Origin: an uncultured Alphaproteobacteria bacterium
GTDB lineage: Bacteria; Pseudomonadota; Alphaproteobacteria; RF32; CAG-239
Assembly: GCA_944392255.1 (NCBI GenBank)
Contig: CALXVY010000011.1
Span: forward strand, 1 to 40,934
Length of the DNA stretch: 40,934 nucleotides
Reading direction: 5' to 3'
The position numbers were made by a program, and so were the translations under genes. Below are positions 17,152 through 24,808 of the stretch, one piece after another (the stretch's first letter is position 1; every line of letters starts with the position of its first letter). Below the pieces are notes generated by a model that was not told the DNA's origin, made no database searches, and saw only the letters and a program-made list of their open reading frames with translations.

Positions 17152-17185
17152 AAAAGACTGTACCCAACAATGAGTACAGTCTTTT
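17152..17185 (-). terminator. Terminator of the 1155-aa lipoprotein gene
   Basis: A perfect 12-bp stem, AAAAGACTGTAC / GTACAGTCTTTT, encloses a 10-nt loop. On the minus strand it lies 8 bp after the stop at 17193 and runs into U. Confidence 0.9.
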
Positions 17186-17192
17186 CTTTGAT

Positions 17193-20100
17193 TTAGAAGG
17201 TTTCTCTGAACAATTCCTGACCGTTGAAGGTTACAATCACTGTGGTATGTTCACCATTTTGTGTAATTTTGTAAACACTTGCATTGCCGCCATTAGCAAC
17301 GAAGGGGTTTTCTTTATCAATATTTCCTTCAGTTTGCATCTTTGACGAATGGATATCTGCGACAAGTTCATTGCTTATGATATCATAATATTGCCAAGAG
17401 ATGTTCGGATTTTTACTTACGGTAATGTAAGCAGGGTTAAGGTTAGCCCCATCCCAGCCGTTACCAACTTCTTTTGTAATATTGTTGGTATTCATTGCCG
17501 TGAATTTTTTATAATCCTTACTGAAGGAGATAATACCCTTCGTGGTTATAATGGTTCCTGAATAGAAATGAGAATATTTATCCTGCCCAGAAATTTGTTT
17601 CCATGTGACACAGATGCGTCCGTAGGCAGAAGTTTTTTCAATATCAATATCTCCCCATTCAGGTGGAATTGTCGGATCTACCGGCGCAAGAACATCTACA
17701 TCAACCAATGCAGAAGATGAATAGTTTACACCATTATATTGTCCACTAATGTCAAAGTGGGCATTGTAACGGTTATATTCTCCAACTAAACCTTGCAATG
17801 GAGCGGAATATCCAGCAGGATTTATCATTTCCCAAGAAGCAGATTTAAATGGGATTTCTATCTCTCCGTCTTTATACACAGCCGTTTCGGATACAAAAAC
17901 AAATTCAGATTTAACCGCTTCCCCAGCCTTGTTGGTATATGCCAAATTATAAGGTGTTTTATTGGTGGTTACGGTTATATTTGTTCCACCCGAACGTGTT
18001 GAAGTTACAGTTGTTCCTGACGTTAGAGAAGTATAATCAAATTCTGCAGAATTTAATGTTAAGTTTCTCTTTGCCGGAGCTTGAATATATATATTATAGT
18101 AAACTTCTTTATCGGTGTTTGTTTCAGTACCATCACTGAACTTCTCATTCAAAGTAAAGAAGCTCTTCCACTGTGTATCACTAATCTTTACCAATCCTTC
18201 GTTCAAGACTGACCAGCTTGTGCGAATAACTTCATCAGGTTCAACATATAAGTCAACAGTGTTGGTTAAAGTTTTGGTCTGATCATCATAGAGCTCTTTA
18301 TAGGTGTGCGTGTATGTGGTCAGATTATATTTTTTACCGTTTTTAGTGACTTCACCTTTGTCAGATGGTGTGCTGCCAGAGTAAGTTATTTTGCTTGTTT
18401 CCGGTGCTAAAAAGTCAATCCTTGTACCTTGGAAGTACATATAAGCCGTAACATCTTTGGTCGTTACAACATCAACATATTCGTTTCCGTCGATATTGGA
18501 AATATCATACCTGAAGCGATTTGTTGTTGTTTTAGTTACATATGTTACGCCGTTCTTGGTTTCTTCCGAAGTTTGTACTGAAGATGAAGCATCAGCCAAG
18601 CTCAAGCGATTATCTTGGCAGAAGAATTCTTGCGTACTCATCATGGTATGAGACTGAGCTAATGTGGCCGGAACGATAGAATCGTTGGTTCCACTCAGCT
18701 TTTTGGTGATATGTAAAATCACTTTAGAATCAAAACCATTACGCTCTCTGTCAAAGGTCCAAGAAATAATTTCATCTGTCTCAGGCTTACTGTCGTCCAA
18801 AACATCAATATCAATCAGCGGATAGTACATAGAAATGAAGTCACCATAAGTTTCTTTGAAGCTTAAGGTATATTCCGTTCGTTTGTACTTTTGACCGTCT
18901 GTTGCGGTGATTATTCCCATATCTTTGGGTGTTTGTCCACTTAAAACCACACTTGGTGTCGGAGCTTTGAAATCAAGACGTTCGCCTTTATACATTGTGT
19001 AGGCTGTTTGATAAGTTTCTTCAATATTGAAGATGAAGAAATCAAAATCAAATGAATGCCGATTAACAATGGTTGTGATAACGTGTCCAGTGCTCTGGTC
19101 TTGTTCCGAAGATTCAGAGATTTTGACCGGATCCAGCATATCTTTCATGCTTAGCGTATTGTTTTCTCTGGCAAAGCGCTGGTTATCATCAACTTTGGTG
19201 TCACGTTTTAATATCTGAGTGGCGATGGAATCTCGCTGTCCAGTTTCTGCATAAATTCGCCGGAAGATGATTTTTGAAATCCATGTTCCGTTATTATTCT
19301 CTAATTCATAGATAATTTTTTCGGATTTGATTTCATCATCAGGAGCAGGAGGTTCGTTGCCGTTCTTATCTACCAAAAATTCTTGAGTTTGACTTAATTT
19401 ATAAGTATCTCCGTTGTATAGAGAATTAAAATAAATCTGGCTCGGATATGATAAGTAGTTTTTGCCATTGAGGGCAATTTCCGTATATTTGTCATATGTA
19501 TACTTATCATAGAAGAATTCGTGCAAATCAGAAGGCATTTCCACAATTTTTGCACCGAGATAGGTTTTCCATGCTTTTTCTGAGGAGCCATGAACGCCAA
19601 TTTGATAATTGTTGGCATAAGGCCATGTTGCAACCCATTCCGAAGTTGTCTTTTGGAATACATAATCTGTTATGTCTTCCTTAACATAATCTCCGGTTGT
19701 GTTAGATGCATTTTCCTTGAAAAGCGGGTATCCAAACTCAATATTCGGAACAATCCACGGGTCTTTAGCATCATCTATCCACTGTTTAATTTCAAGTTCG
19801 GTGGAATAGGTGTTGCGCTTTTTACCGCTAACGGTCCAGAATTCCCATACGTCAACCTGTGAAGTGTATATATTTGTTGTCATATCCACCTTACGGTTGA
19901 AGAAAAGTTTTTCTGTTCCGGCAATGATAACAGCACCATTGAAAATGTCTTCCTCAGGATCAAGTTTTTCCGGAGCACTGACAATTACGTACGGATAAAT
20001 TTTGTCCGTATGTTTTTTATTATTGTGGGTATGATGCCGGCAAACGTCAAACGTAAATGTGATTTTACTTTTGATGAACGGGCGTTCTCCCACAAAATAA

Positions 20101-20660
20101 CGCTCCTGCGTTTCTGCTGTTTGGTCGACATAGACAATACTGTCTAAAATGCAATTGGCAAGTTTTATTCCTTCATATTTAGATGAATCGGTTTGGTAGC
20201 TGGTTGAAAATTTTAGCTCCAATCCATCAAATAAGAAAGAGAAAGTTTGCTCATATGTTTTCAAGACAATATTATCATTGGTTTCAACACTTGCTAAAGA
20301 AGCTTCACCAATGTTTTCTTCTTGAAGCTTAAAAACTTGTGTTCCGCGAATCATATCATTGGGCTGTGACCATTTTATTTCAAACGGTAACAACTGATTG
20401 ATGTTTTCTGTTGTTCCATCACCATGTTCAAGAACAGCAATGGAAGAAACAACATCAGATACCAAAAGATTGGCATATTTCCAATCGTGTTTGATGTCAA
20501 GAGACCCATCTACGAGGGTGACTTCGTCTGGGTTAGGATCGGGATCAGGATTAGGGGAGGGAGTATCTCCACCATAAAAATCATTGTCTGAACAGCCAAC
20601 GGCTGTTAAGATAACTGCCGCTATCGTCAGCAGAAATCTTAGGAATTTTTTCTTTTCCAT
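17193..20660 (-). CDS. Giant Bacteroidetes-like surface lipoprotein with internal repeats
   Basis: The 1155-residue protein has a lipoprotein signal (TAVG-C23) followed by SDNDFYGG and a Pro/Asp linker (PSPNPDPDPNPDE). It then shows an all-beta architecture with repeated units: around residues 590-655 and 770-835 a unit begins YKGERLDFKAP or FQGTRIDFLAP and ends FKETYGD or YKELYDD. A related unit is in the 781-residue protein. The last ~155 residues (from EWGDIDIEKTSAYGRICVTWK) are nearly identical to the C-terminus of that protein. No enzyme motif is visible; an adhesive or glycan-binding surface role is inference. The ATG lacks a Shine-Dalgarno (CATTTTTGTATT), as usual in Bacteroidetes. Confidence 0.75.
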   Translation of the reverse strand: MEKKKFLRFLLTIAAVILTAVGCSDNDFYGGDTPSPNPDPDPNPDEVTLVDGSLDIKHDWKYANLLVSDVVSSIAVLEHGDGTTENINQLLPFEIKWSQPNDMIRGTQVFKLQEENIGEASLASVETNDNIVLKTYEQTFSFLFDGLELKFSTSYQTDSSKYEGIKLANCILDSIVYVDQTAETQERYFVGERPFIKSKITFTFDVCRHHTHNNKKHTDKIYPYVIVSAPEKLDPEEDIFNGAVIIAGTEKLFFNRKVDMTTNIYTSQVDVWEFWTVSGKKRNTYSTELEIKQWIDDAKDPWIVPNIEFGYPLFKENASNTTGDYVKEDITDYVFQKTTSEWVATWPYANNYQIGVHGSSEKAWKTYLGAKIVEMPSDLHEFFYDKYTYDKYTEIALNGKNYLSYPSQIYFNSLYNGDTYKLSQTQEFLVDKNGNEPPAPDDEIKSEKIIYELENNNGTWISKIIFRRIYAETGQRDSIATQILKRDTKVDDNQRFARENNTLSMKDMLDPVKISESSEQDQSTGHVITTIVNRHSFDFDFFIFNIEETYQTAYTMYKGERLDFKAPTPSVVLSGQTPKDMGIITATDGQKYKRTEYTLSFKETYGDFISMYYPLIDIDVLDDSKPETDEIISWTFDRERNGFDSKVILHITKKLSGTNDSIVPATLAQSHTMMSTQEFFCQDNRLSLADASSSVQTSEETKNGVTYVTKTTTNRFRYDISNIDGNEYVDVVTTKDVTAYMYFQGTRIDFLAPETSKITYSGSTPSDKGEVTKNGKKYNLTTYTHTYKELYDDQTKTLTNTVDLYVEPDEVIRTSWSVLNEGLVKISDTQWKSFFTLNEKFSDGTETNTDKEVYYNIYIQAPAKRNLTLNSAEFDYTSLTSGTTVTSTRSGGTNITVTTNKTPYNLAYTNKAGEAVKSEFVFVSETAVYKDGEIEIPFKSASWEMINPAGYSAPLQGLVGEYNRYNAHFDISGQYNGVNYSSSALVDVDVLAPVDPTIPPEWGDIDIEKTSAYGRICVTWKQISGQDKYSHFYSGTIITTKGIISFSKDYKKFTAMNTNNITKEVGNGWDGANLNPAYITVSKNPNISWQYYDIISNELVADIHSSKMQTEGNIDKENPFVANGGNASVYKITQNGEHTTVIVTFNGQELFRETF

Positions 20661-20992
20661 AATACAAAAATGTTTATTGGTTATTATTTATAAGATTTTC
20701 TATCTTCTAATACAGGATGATTGAGATGTTCCCTTAAGTGCGTGAGTTATCTAAACGATAAGTCAGGCACATCCTGTTTAATAATTAAAAATTTGTAATA
20801 TAATAAAATTATAGTTATTCAGTATCTTTTATAGTGCAAATTCATCTAAAAAGCAACCTAAATTAGACAAAAAAATGTTTTTTTTCAAAATGTAACAAAA
20901 CTGCAACAAAGAGGGAACGGTGAAAATTTGCTACGTTTAAAAAAAGAAAGAGCCACAGCATGGAAGCTGTGACTCTTTTGCGTATAATAATT
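20661..20992. other. Intergenic region inside the island
   Basis: This holds the leader and presumed promoter of the 1155-residue lipoprotein gene and, at its far end, the terminator of the beta-barrel gene upstream. The motif AAAATGTAACAAAA at 20887-20900 recurs upstream of the 781-residue lipoprotein gene. I see no coding sequence and no confident promoter. Confidence 0.5.
20947..20978 (-). terminator. Terminator of the island beta-barrel gene
   Basis: AAAGAGCCACAGC pairs with GCTGTGACTCTTT with one C-A mismatch, around ATGGAA. On the minus strand it is followed by a T-rich run, 15 bp after the stop at 20993. Confidence 0.85.
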
Positions 20993-21754
20993 TTAATACT
21001 TCATGATACGGCTTTTTTTGCCTGAAGTATTAATCGAGATCCCCACCGAAATATTCACTCTGATGTGAGATGAATATTTGTTGAAAGCATCTCCGGAAAC
21101 GCCAACAGCGACGTAAGGAGATACTTTCTTATTGGGGTTGAACTTCAAATATATATTGGCTTTGTAGGCCATGGTAAAGTCAAGCGAATGGTATACTTGA
21201 TCTTCACCAGAAGCCTGCGGGAACCAGGTATTATGCATACCCATTCCCAAGCCAATTTTCAGGCCAAGTTCAACACCTTTCCCCGGCTGGGAAGAGAGGT
21301 GGTGACCTGAATGGATACCGGAAGTGACGAAAATAGCTGGAGACCATTCTGATTTGTGGTACTCCATGAGTTTGCCGTCAACCACGTAATCCCATTCGGG
21401 AAGGTGGTTGGCTTCTGCCTCAAATCCGGTTGTGAAACCGAGTTTGTTTTTTAGACAGAAGCGATATTCGCCACCTACGGTCGCTCCGTAGGTCATTTCA
21501 CTTGTTTTCGGCTCAAAACCGGCGGTGCCGGCTATCAACCATTCCCATCTCTGGCAGGGGGCAATTTCGTATTGTACGAAACGCTCCCCATTTTCAGTCC
21601 AAGTCGTGCTGCGATAGTACGCGCACTTCTTGGTTGGGAATACTTCCGCAGCTGGTATAGGAGCTGCAGAGTTGTTACTATTTTGAGCCTGTACCTGTGC
21701 TGCTGTCATGGCGCTAATTATTGCCACGATCAACATAACGAATATTTTTTGCAT
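20993..21754 (-). CDS. Secreted beta-barrel-like outer-membrane protein of the island
   Basis: The 253-residue product has a signal peptide (residues 1-23, QVQA-QNSNN) and no lipobox. From about residue 70 it shows porin-like strands (IAGTAGFEPKTSEMTYGATVGGEYRF starts the pattern in pieces, LGLKIGLGMGMH, YVAVGVSGDAF). The final residues (KKSRIMKY) follow a last strand. C44 and C67 in the N-terminal extension may pair. There is no Shine-Dalgarno (AAAAAAACAACATT). It sits between the two large lipoprotein genes and could be the membrane partner of the lipoproteins, which is inference. Confidence 0.65.
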   Translation of the reverse strand: MQKIFVMLIVAIISAMTAAQVQAQNSNNSAAPIPAAEVFPTKKCAYYRSTTWTENGERFVQYEIAPCQRWEWLIAGTAGFEPKTSEMTYGATVGGEYRFCLKNKLGFTTGFEAEANHLPEWDYVVDGKLMEYHKSEWSPAIFVTSGIHSGHHLSSQPGKGVELGLKIGLGMGMHNTWFPQASGEDQVYHSLDFTMAYKANIYLKFNPNKKVSPYVAVGVSGDAFNKYSSHIRVNISVGISINTSGKKSRIMKY

Positions 21755-21848
21755 AATGTTGTTTTTTTAGTTGGTAAATTGTGGGCGCAGTCACCAATTA
21801 TGAACACGTCATAAAGTGAGAGTTGGCCCTATAAGAGTTTTTATTTTG

Positions 21849-21889
21849 AAATGAAAAGTTTTCGTCCTCTTATTTAGCGAAAACTTCGT
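21849..21889 (-). terminator. Possible terminator of the 781-aa lipoprotein gene
   Basis: On the minus strand AGTTTTCG pairs with CGAAAACT across the stop codon, followed by TTTTCATTT. The stem is AT-rich and the loop long, so this is a weak candidate. Confidence 0.4.
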
Positions 21890-24215
21890 TAAAGAGCTCC
21901 TCGCCGTTGTAGGTGATGACAACTTTTACGCTATTACCGTTTTCGGTAATGTTGTAAACGTTAGCCTGACCACCATTGGCAACGAATGGCTGTTCTTTAT
22001 TGATACCGCCCTCGGTCTGCATCTTTGACGAGTGGATGTCGGCAACAAGTTCATTGCTGACAACATCGTAATACTGCCAAGATACATTTGGGTTTGTGCT
22101 AACGGTAATGTAAGCTGGATTCAGATTTGCTCCGTCCCAACCGTTACCAACTTCTTTTGTAATAACGTTGGTATCCATTGCCGTAAACTTCTTATAACCA
22201 TTGCTAAAGGAGATGATTCCCTTAGTGGTTACAATAGTACCAGAATAGAAGTGCTGGAGTTTTGACTGTCCGGCAACTTCTTTCCAAGTTACGCAAATAC
22301 GACCAAAAGCTTTGGTCTTCTCGATATCAATAGTTCCCCATTCTCCCGGAGTACTCGGGTCAAGTTCAATCTCCTTGTCAACCAATACAGAGGCGTTCTT
22401 AGTTCCCAGTACGCTATGAGCGAAGGAAACTTCGTAAGCCTTGCGAGAATACAATTTGCCGTCTACAGTTACTTCAGCAGCAGCAGGGTTGTTGATGCCC
22501 TTGTAGCTAACTGTTGCTTCTGCAAATTCGAAATTAATCTTCTCGTCGCGGTATTCAACATAAGCTTCGGTTGCTTTTGCGATAGCTTTCACTTCGCAAA
22601 GGTTAAACTTAGCTACGTAAGTAGAAGTAATGGTTCTTGCAAACTGTCCTTCTTTTACTTCGTTGAATTTCGGGTTATCGGTTGATTTGCTCAAACCGCT
22701 CACGAATGTCAGGTTTTCTCCAAATACTCTCTGCTGTTCGCTAACAGAGAAAGAGTAATTGGCACTCTGGGTGAATGTCAAAGTCTTATCACCTGAAACA
22801 CTCCAATGCTCTGTAATAATAATTTTAGAGTCATTGTTTTTGTCCCCTTTGATAACTTCCTTGTCATAACCGAGGAATTCATCTTCCTTGGCTACCCAGA
22901 ATTCCTGACCTACGCTCAAACCAGAAATGGCATCGTTCAGGTTGCCTGTTTCTGATTTGTGTGAGCCGTTGAAGTATAACATACCTTCTGCGTAAGCATC
23001 ATACTTCTTATTATTTTCGCTCTTCTCAACAGAGTTACCTGCGTTGAAGTTAGAGAATGAAGTAGATGTTTCTCCGTAAGGCATAGCGACAGCTTTTCCT
23101 TCTTCACGCATATAATAAAGTCTCTCGACTTCACTATATACTTTTTTGCTGAAACCGTTGCTCCAAGTATACGTCCATACGGTTGTATACTTTTTAGCAT
23201 AGATGTAACCGTTCTTCAGATAGAGATCAGAAGTAGATTCATTTACGCTAACGGTCGGGTTTCCTATTTCGATGGTCGGGATGATCAGCTTGTTACCGGC
23301 TTCTTCCACCCAAGTGCGAACGATTGCAGTACCAGAAACAGTTTCCTGCTCCTTAATCTGTTCGTTGTCTTGAGTGTAGATATGAGTCAGTTCCAGAGTT
23401 GATTCATAGCTTTCTTCAGAAGCTTTGGTGTAGCTTCCGTTTCCAGCGATGCTTCCTTCATAGAACTTCTCACCCGGTTTAATATCAACCGGAACAAGGA
23501 CAGAGTACTGGATATCCATTGCTTCAGGATGATCTTCACCAGAAGGCATATCTGTAAAATGATTTAATGCCTTGGCTGTTACAACCATCCGGTTGTACTT
23601 CTGACCGTCTTTTTCCACGATTACCTTTTCGCCCTCAACCATTTCAAAGTCAGCAAGCTGATCTGAAATAGTTGTACTATCGTAGCGGCATGCTACGACG
23701 TTGTTTCCAAGGCTCGCTTCGTACCAACTTCCCTTCAAAGTTACTTCCATGCCTACGAAAGACAATTTGCATTCTCTCTCGTATTTTTTGAAAGATACTT
23801 TCTGGTTCTGGTGGCTGTCGGTCTTCTTTGCTTCGCCTGCGCTATAACCAAGATACATCTTTTTTCCTGATCCTGTTGTTTCTTTAATCGGAGTCCACTC
23901 AATGCGCATAGGCGCAGTTTCATGCTCGATTAAATCTGACTTCACGACCTTTTCATCAACGCGATACTCAACGTATCCGTCGAAGTAATGGTCGGCGGTT
24001 GCCAGACCGTTTGAATAACTCCAAGCTTCTTCATTCAGCTTGAAGTCGCTGAATGAGATAATAGTATCACCTACAACGGTGTTGTCACCGTTGTTTTCTG
24101 CTCCAAGGAAATCGTTGTCGGCGCAGGAGGTTGCACCGAATAAAATAAATAAAAAAATTGCTGCAAGGCTCATGATATTTGTCATGAGTTTCTTGTTTTT
24201 AATGTTTTTTGCCAT
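21870..24215 (-). CDS. Large Bacteroidetes-like surface lipoprotein (paralogue of the 1155-aa protein)
   Basis: The 781-residue protein has a long signal (ATS-C31) followed by ADNDFLGAENNGD, acidic as in surface-exported Bacteroidetes lipoproteins. The body is beta-rich with Thr, Ser and Tyr. Around residues 555-620 a unit (YRDEKINFEFAEATVSYKG, ending VDKEIEL) matches the repeats of the 1155-residue protein. The last ~155 residues (GEWGTIDIEKTKAFGRICV onward) are nearly identical to those of that protein. The ATG follows an A-rich leader without Shine-Dalgarno. Base composition is visibly more GC-rich than the neighbouring small genes. The function is unknown. Confidence 0.75.
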   Translation of the reverse strand: MAKNIKNKKLMTNIMSLAAIFLFILFGATSCADNDFLGAENNGDNTVVGDTIISFSDFKLNEEAWSYSNGLATADHYFDGYVEYRVDEKVVKSDLIEHETAPMRIEWTPIKETTGSGKKMYLGYSAGEAKKTDSHQNQKVSFKKYERECKLSFVGMEVTLKGSWYEASLGNNVVACRYDSTTISDQLADFEMVEGEKVIVEKDGQKYNRMVVTAKALNHFTDMPSGEDHPEAMDIQYSVLVPVDIKPGEKFYEGSIAGNGSYTKASEESYESTLELTHIYTQDNEQIKEQETVSGTAIVRTWVEEAGNKLIIPTIEIGNPTVSVNESTSDLYLKNGYIYAKKYTTVWTYTWSNGFSKKVYSEVERLYYMREEGKAVAMPYGETSTSFSNFNAGNSVEKSENNKKYDAYAEGMLYFNGSHKSETGNLNDAISGLSVGQEFWVAKEDEFLGYDKEVIKGDKNNDSKIIITEHWSVSGDKTLTFTQSANYSFSVSEQQRVFGENLTFVSGLSKSTDNPKFNEVKEGQFARTITSTYVAKFNLCEVKAIAKATEAYVEYRDEKINFEFAEATVSYKGINNPAAAEVTVDGKLYSRKAYEVSFAHSVLGTKNASVLVDKEIELDPSTPGEWGTIDIEKTKAFGRICVTWKEVAGQSKLQHFYSGTIVTTKGIISFSNGYKKFTAMDTNVITKEVGNGWDGANLNPAYITVSTNPNVSWQYYDVVSNELVADIHSSKMQTEGGINKEQPFVANGGQANVYNITENGNSVKVVITYNGEELFNEVFAK

Positions 24216-24598
24216 ATGATTTTTTTTTGATTATTTTTTATTCAGGTGTTGGTCTGTCCGATTTCAAGAAGCTTTCCCTTTGCAAGAAGACGCATCCTTA
24301 CTCATTTCAAGCAAAAATAAACCCTTATATTTGAATTTACTTTCCTTAAAAAACCAACTTATGAAATCTCGTTTTCTAATTATAGTGAGCCGTAGCTCTA
24401 TAATTATATATAGAGATCTACTACTCGGACATCATAGTAGTAATAAAATAATTTGTTTGACAAAATTATAATAGCATGAATTGGTTAAAAATACAATAAA
24501 AAGTTATGAATCCTTTTCTCTGCCGCAAAATGTAACAAAAGTGTCACAATCTGCTTTTTTGTCAAAGGAATCGGAAATCGAGCTAAGCCTTGATGGGG

Positions 24599-24626
24599 GC
24601 GAATCTCGCCAGATTCGCTTTTTTTT
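24599..24626 (+). terminator. Orphan plus-strand terminator
   Basis: GCGAATCT (24599-24606) pairs perfectly with AGATTCGC (24611-24618) around CGCC and is followed by eight T. It is a textbook terminator, yet no plus-strand gene lies between the divergent island gene and it. It may end a small RNA or be a remnant of a displaced gene. Confidence 0.8.
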
Positions 24627-24720
24627 GTGTATAAAGAGTCGGTTAGAGCAAATTGTTGCAATATTTTGCTTGCAAGAATCGGAATCGCTGTTATATTTTT
24701 GAGCCAGTATGAATTGGCTT

Positions 24721-24800
24721 GGGGGCGAATCTGCCCTTAAAGCTGTGTTTTTAACCTATGGCTTTCTCATATTCTTAGAGAAAGCAAGCTTAAGGAGCTT
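24721..24800 (+). promoter_or_regulatory. Structured leader of ppdK
   Basis: Three short stem-loops follow each other: GGGC/GCCC near 24722-24736, GCTTTCTC/GAGAAAGC (24761-24768 with 24778-24785), and AAGCT/AGCTT (24786-24790 with 24796-24800). The last one places the Shine-Dalgarno AAGGAG (24792-24797) partly in its loop and stem, so it could modulate translation. No known riboswitch class is recognised. Confidence 0.4.
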
Positions 24801-24808
24801 ATTATAAC

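Larger units (their letters stand above)
16383..24550 (-). other. Putative Bacteroidetes-derived surface-lipoprotein island
   Basis: The four minus-strand genes in this block share features absent from the flanks. None has a Shine-Dalgarno sequence; their leaders are AT-only before the ATG. Three carry lipoprotein signals with acidic residues directly after the Cys (CQKEDF, CSDNDF, CADNDF), similar to the Bacteroidetes export signal to the cell surface. The two largest share a C-terminal domain. Each gene or gene pair ends in a terminator-like hairpin. There is no integrase, transposase or clear target duplication, so the route of entry is not visible. An assembly chimera is the main alternative. 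Confidence 0.6.
24216..24808. other. 593-bp divergent intergenic region at the island's right border
   Basis: The left half is the AT-rich leader of the 781-residue lipoprotein gene and holds AAAATGTAACAAAA at 24527-24540, shared with the leader of the 1155-residue gene. Then comes a plus-strand terminator (24599-24626) with no plus-strand gene before it. The 12-mer GGGGGCGAATCT occurs twice (24595-24606 and 24721-24732). The last 90 bp form the structured leader of ppdK. The short open frames here show no coding character. Confidence 0.55.

Noticed and set aside
24312..24319. Bacteroidetes-type -7 box (TATTTTTG on the minus strand) before the 781-aa lipoprotein gene
   Set aside because: It matches TAnnTTTG, but no TTTG -33 box lies at the right distance and such AT-rich words are frequent here by chance.
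16383..24550. Island as a polysaccharide-utilisation (SusC/SusD) locus
   Set aside because: No TonB-dependent transporter, no SusD-like domain and no glycoside hydrolase are visible; only lipoproteins and one barrel-like protein.
24595..24620. Possible tRNA 3' end (GCGAATC resembling a T-loop)
   Set aside because: No TTC-R-A loop, no acceptor stem or other arms; the sequence is explained by a terminator.
24481..24702. Short plus-strand frame before ppdK
   Set aside because: It crosses a strong terminator, has no Shine-Dalgarno and shows no recognisable protein pattern.
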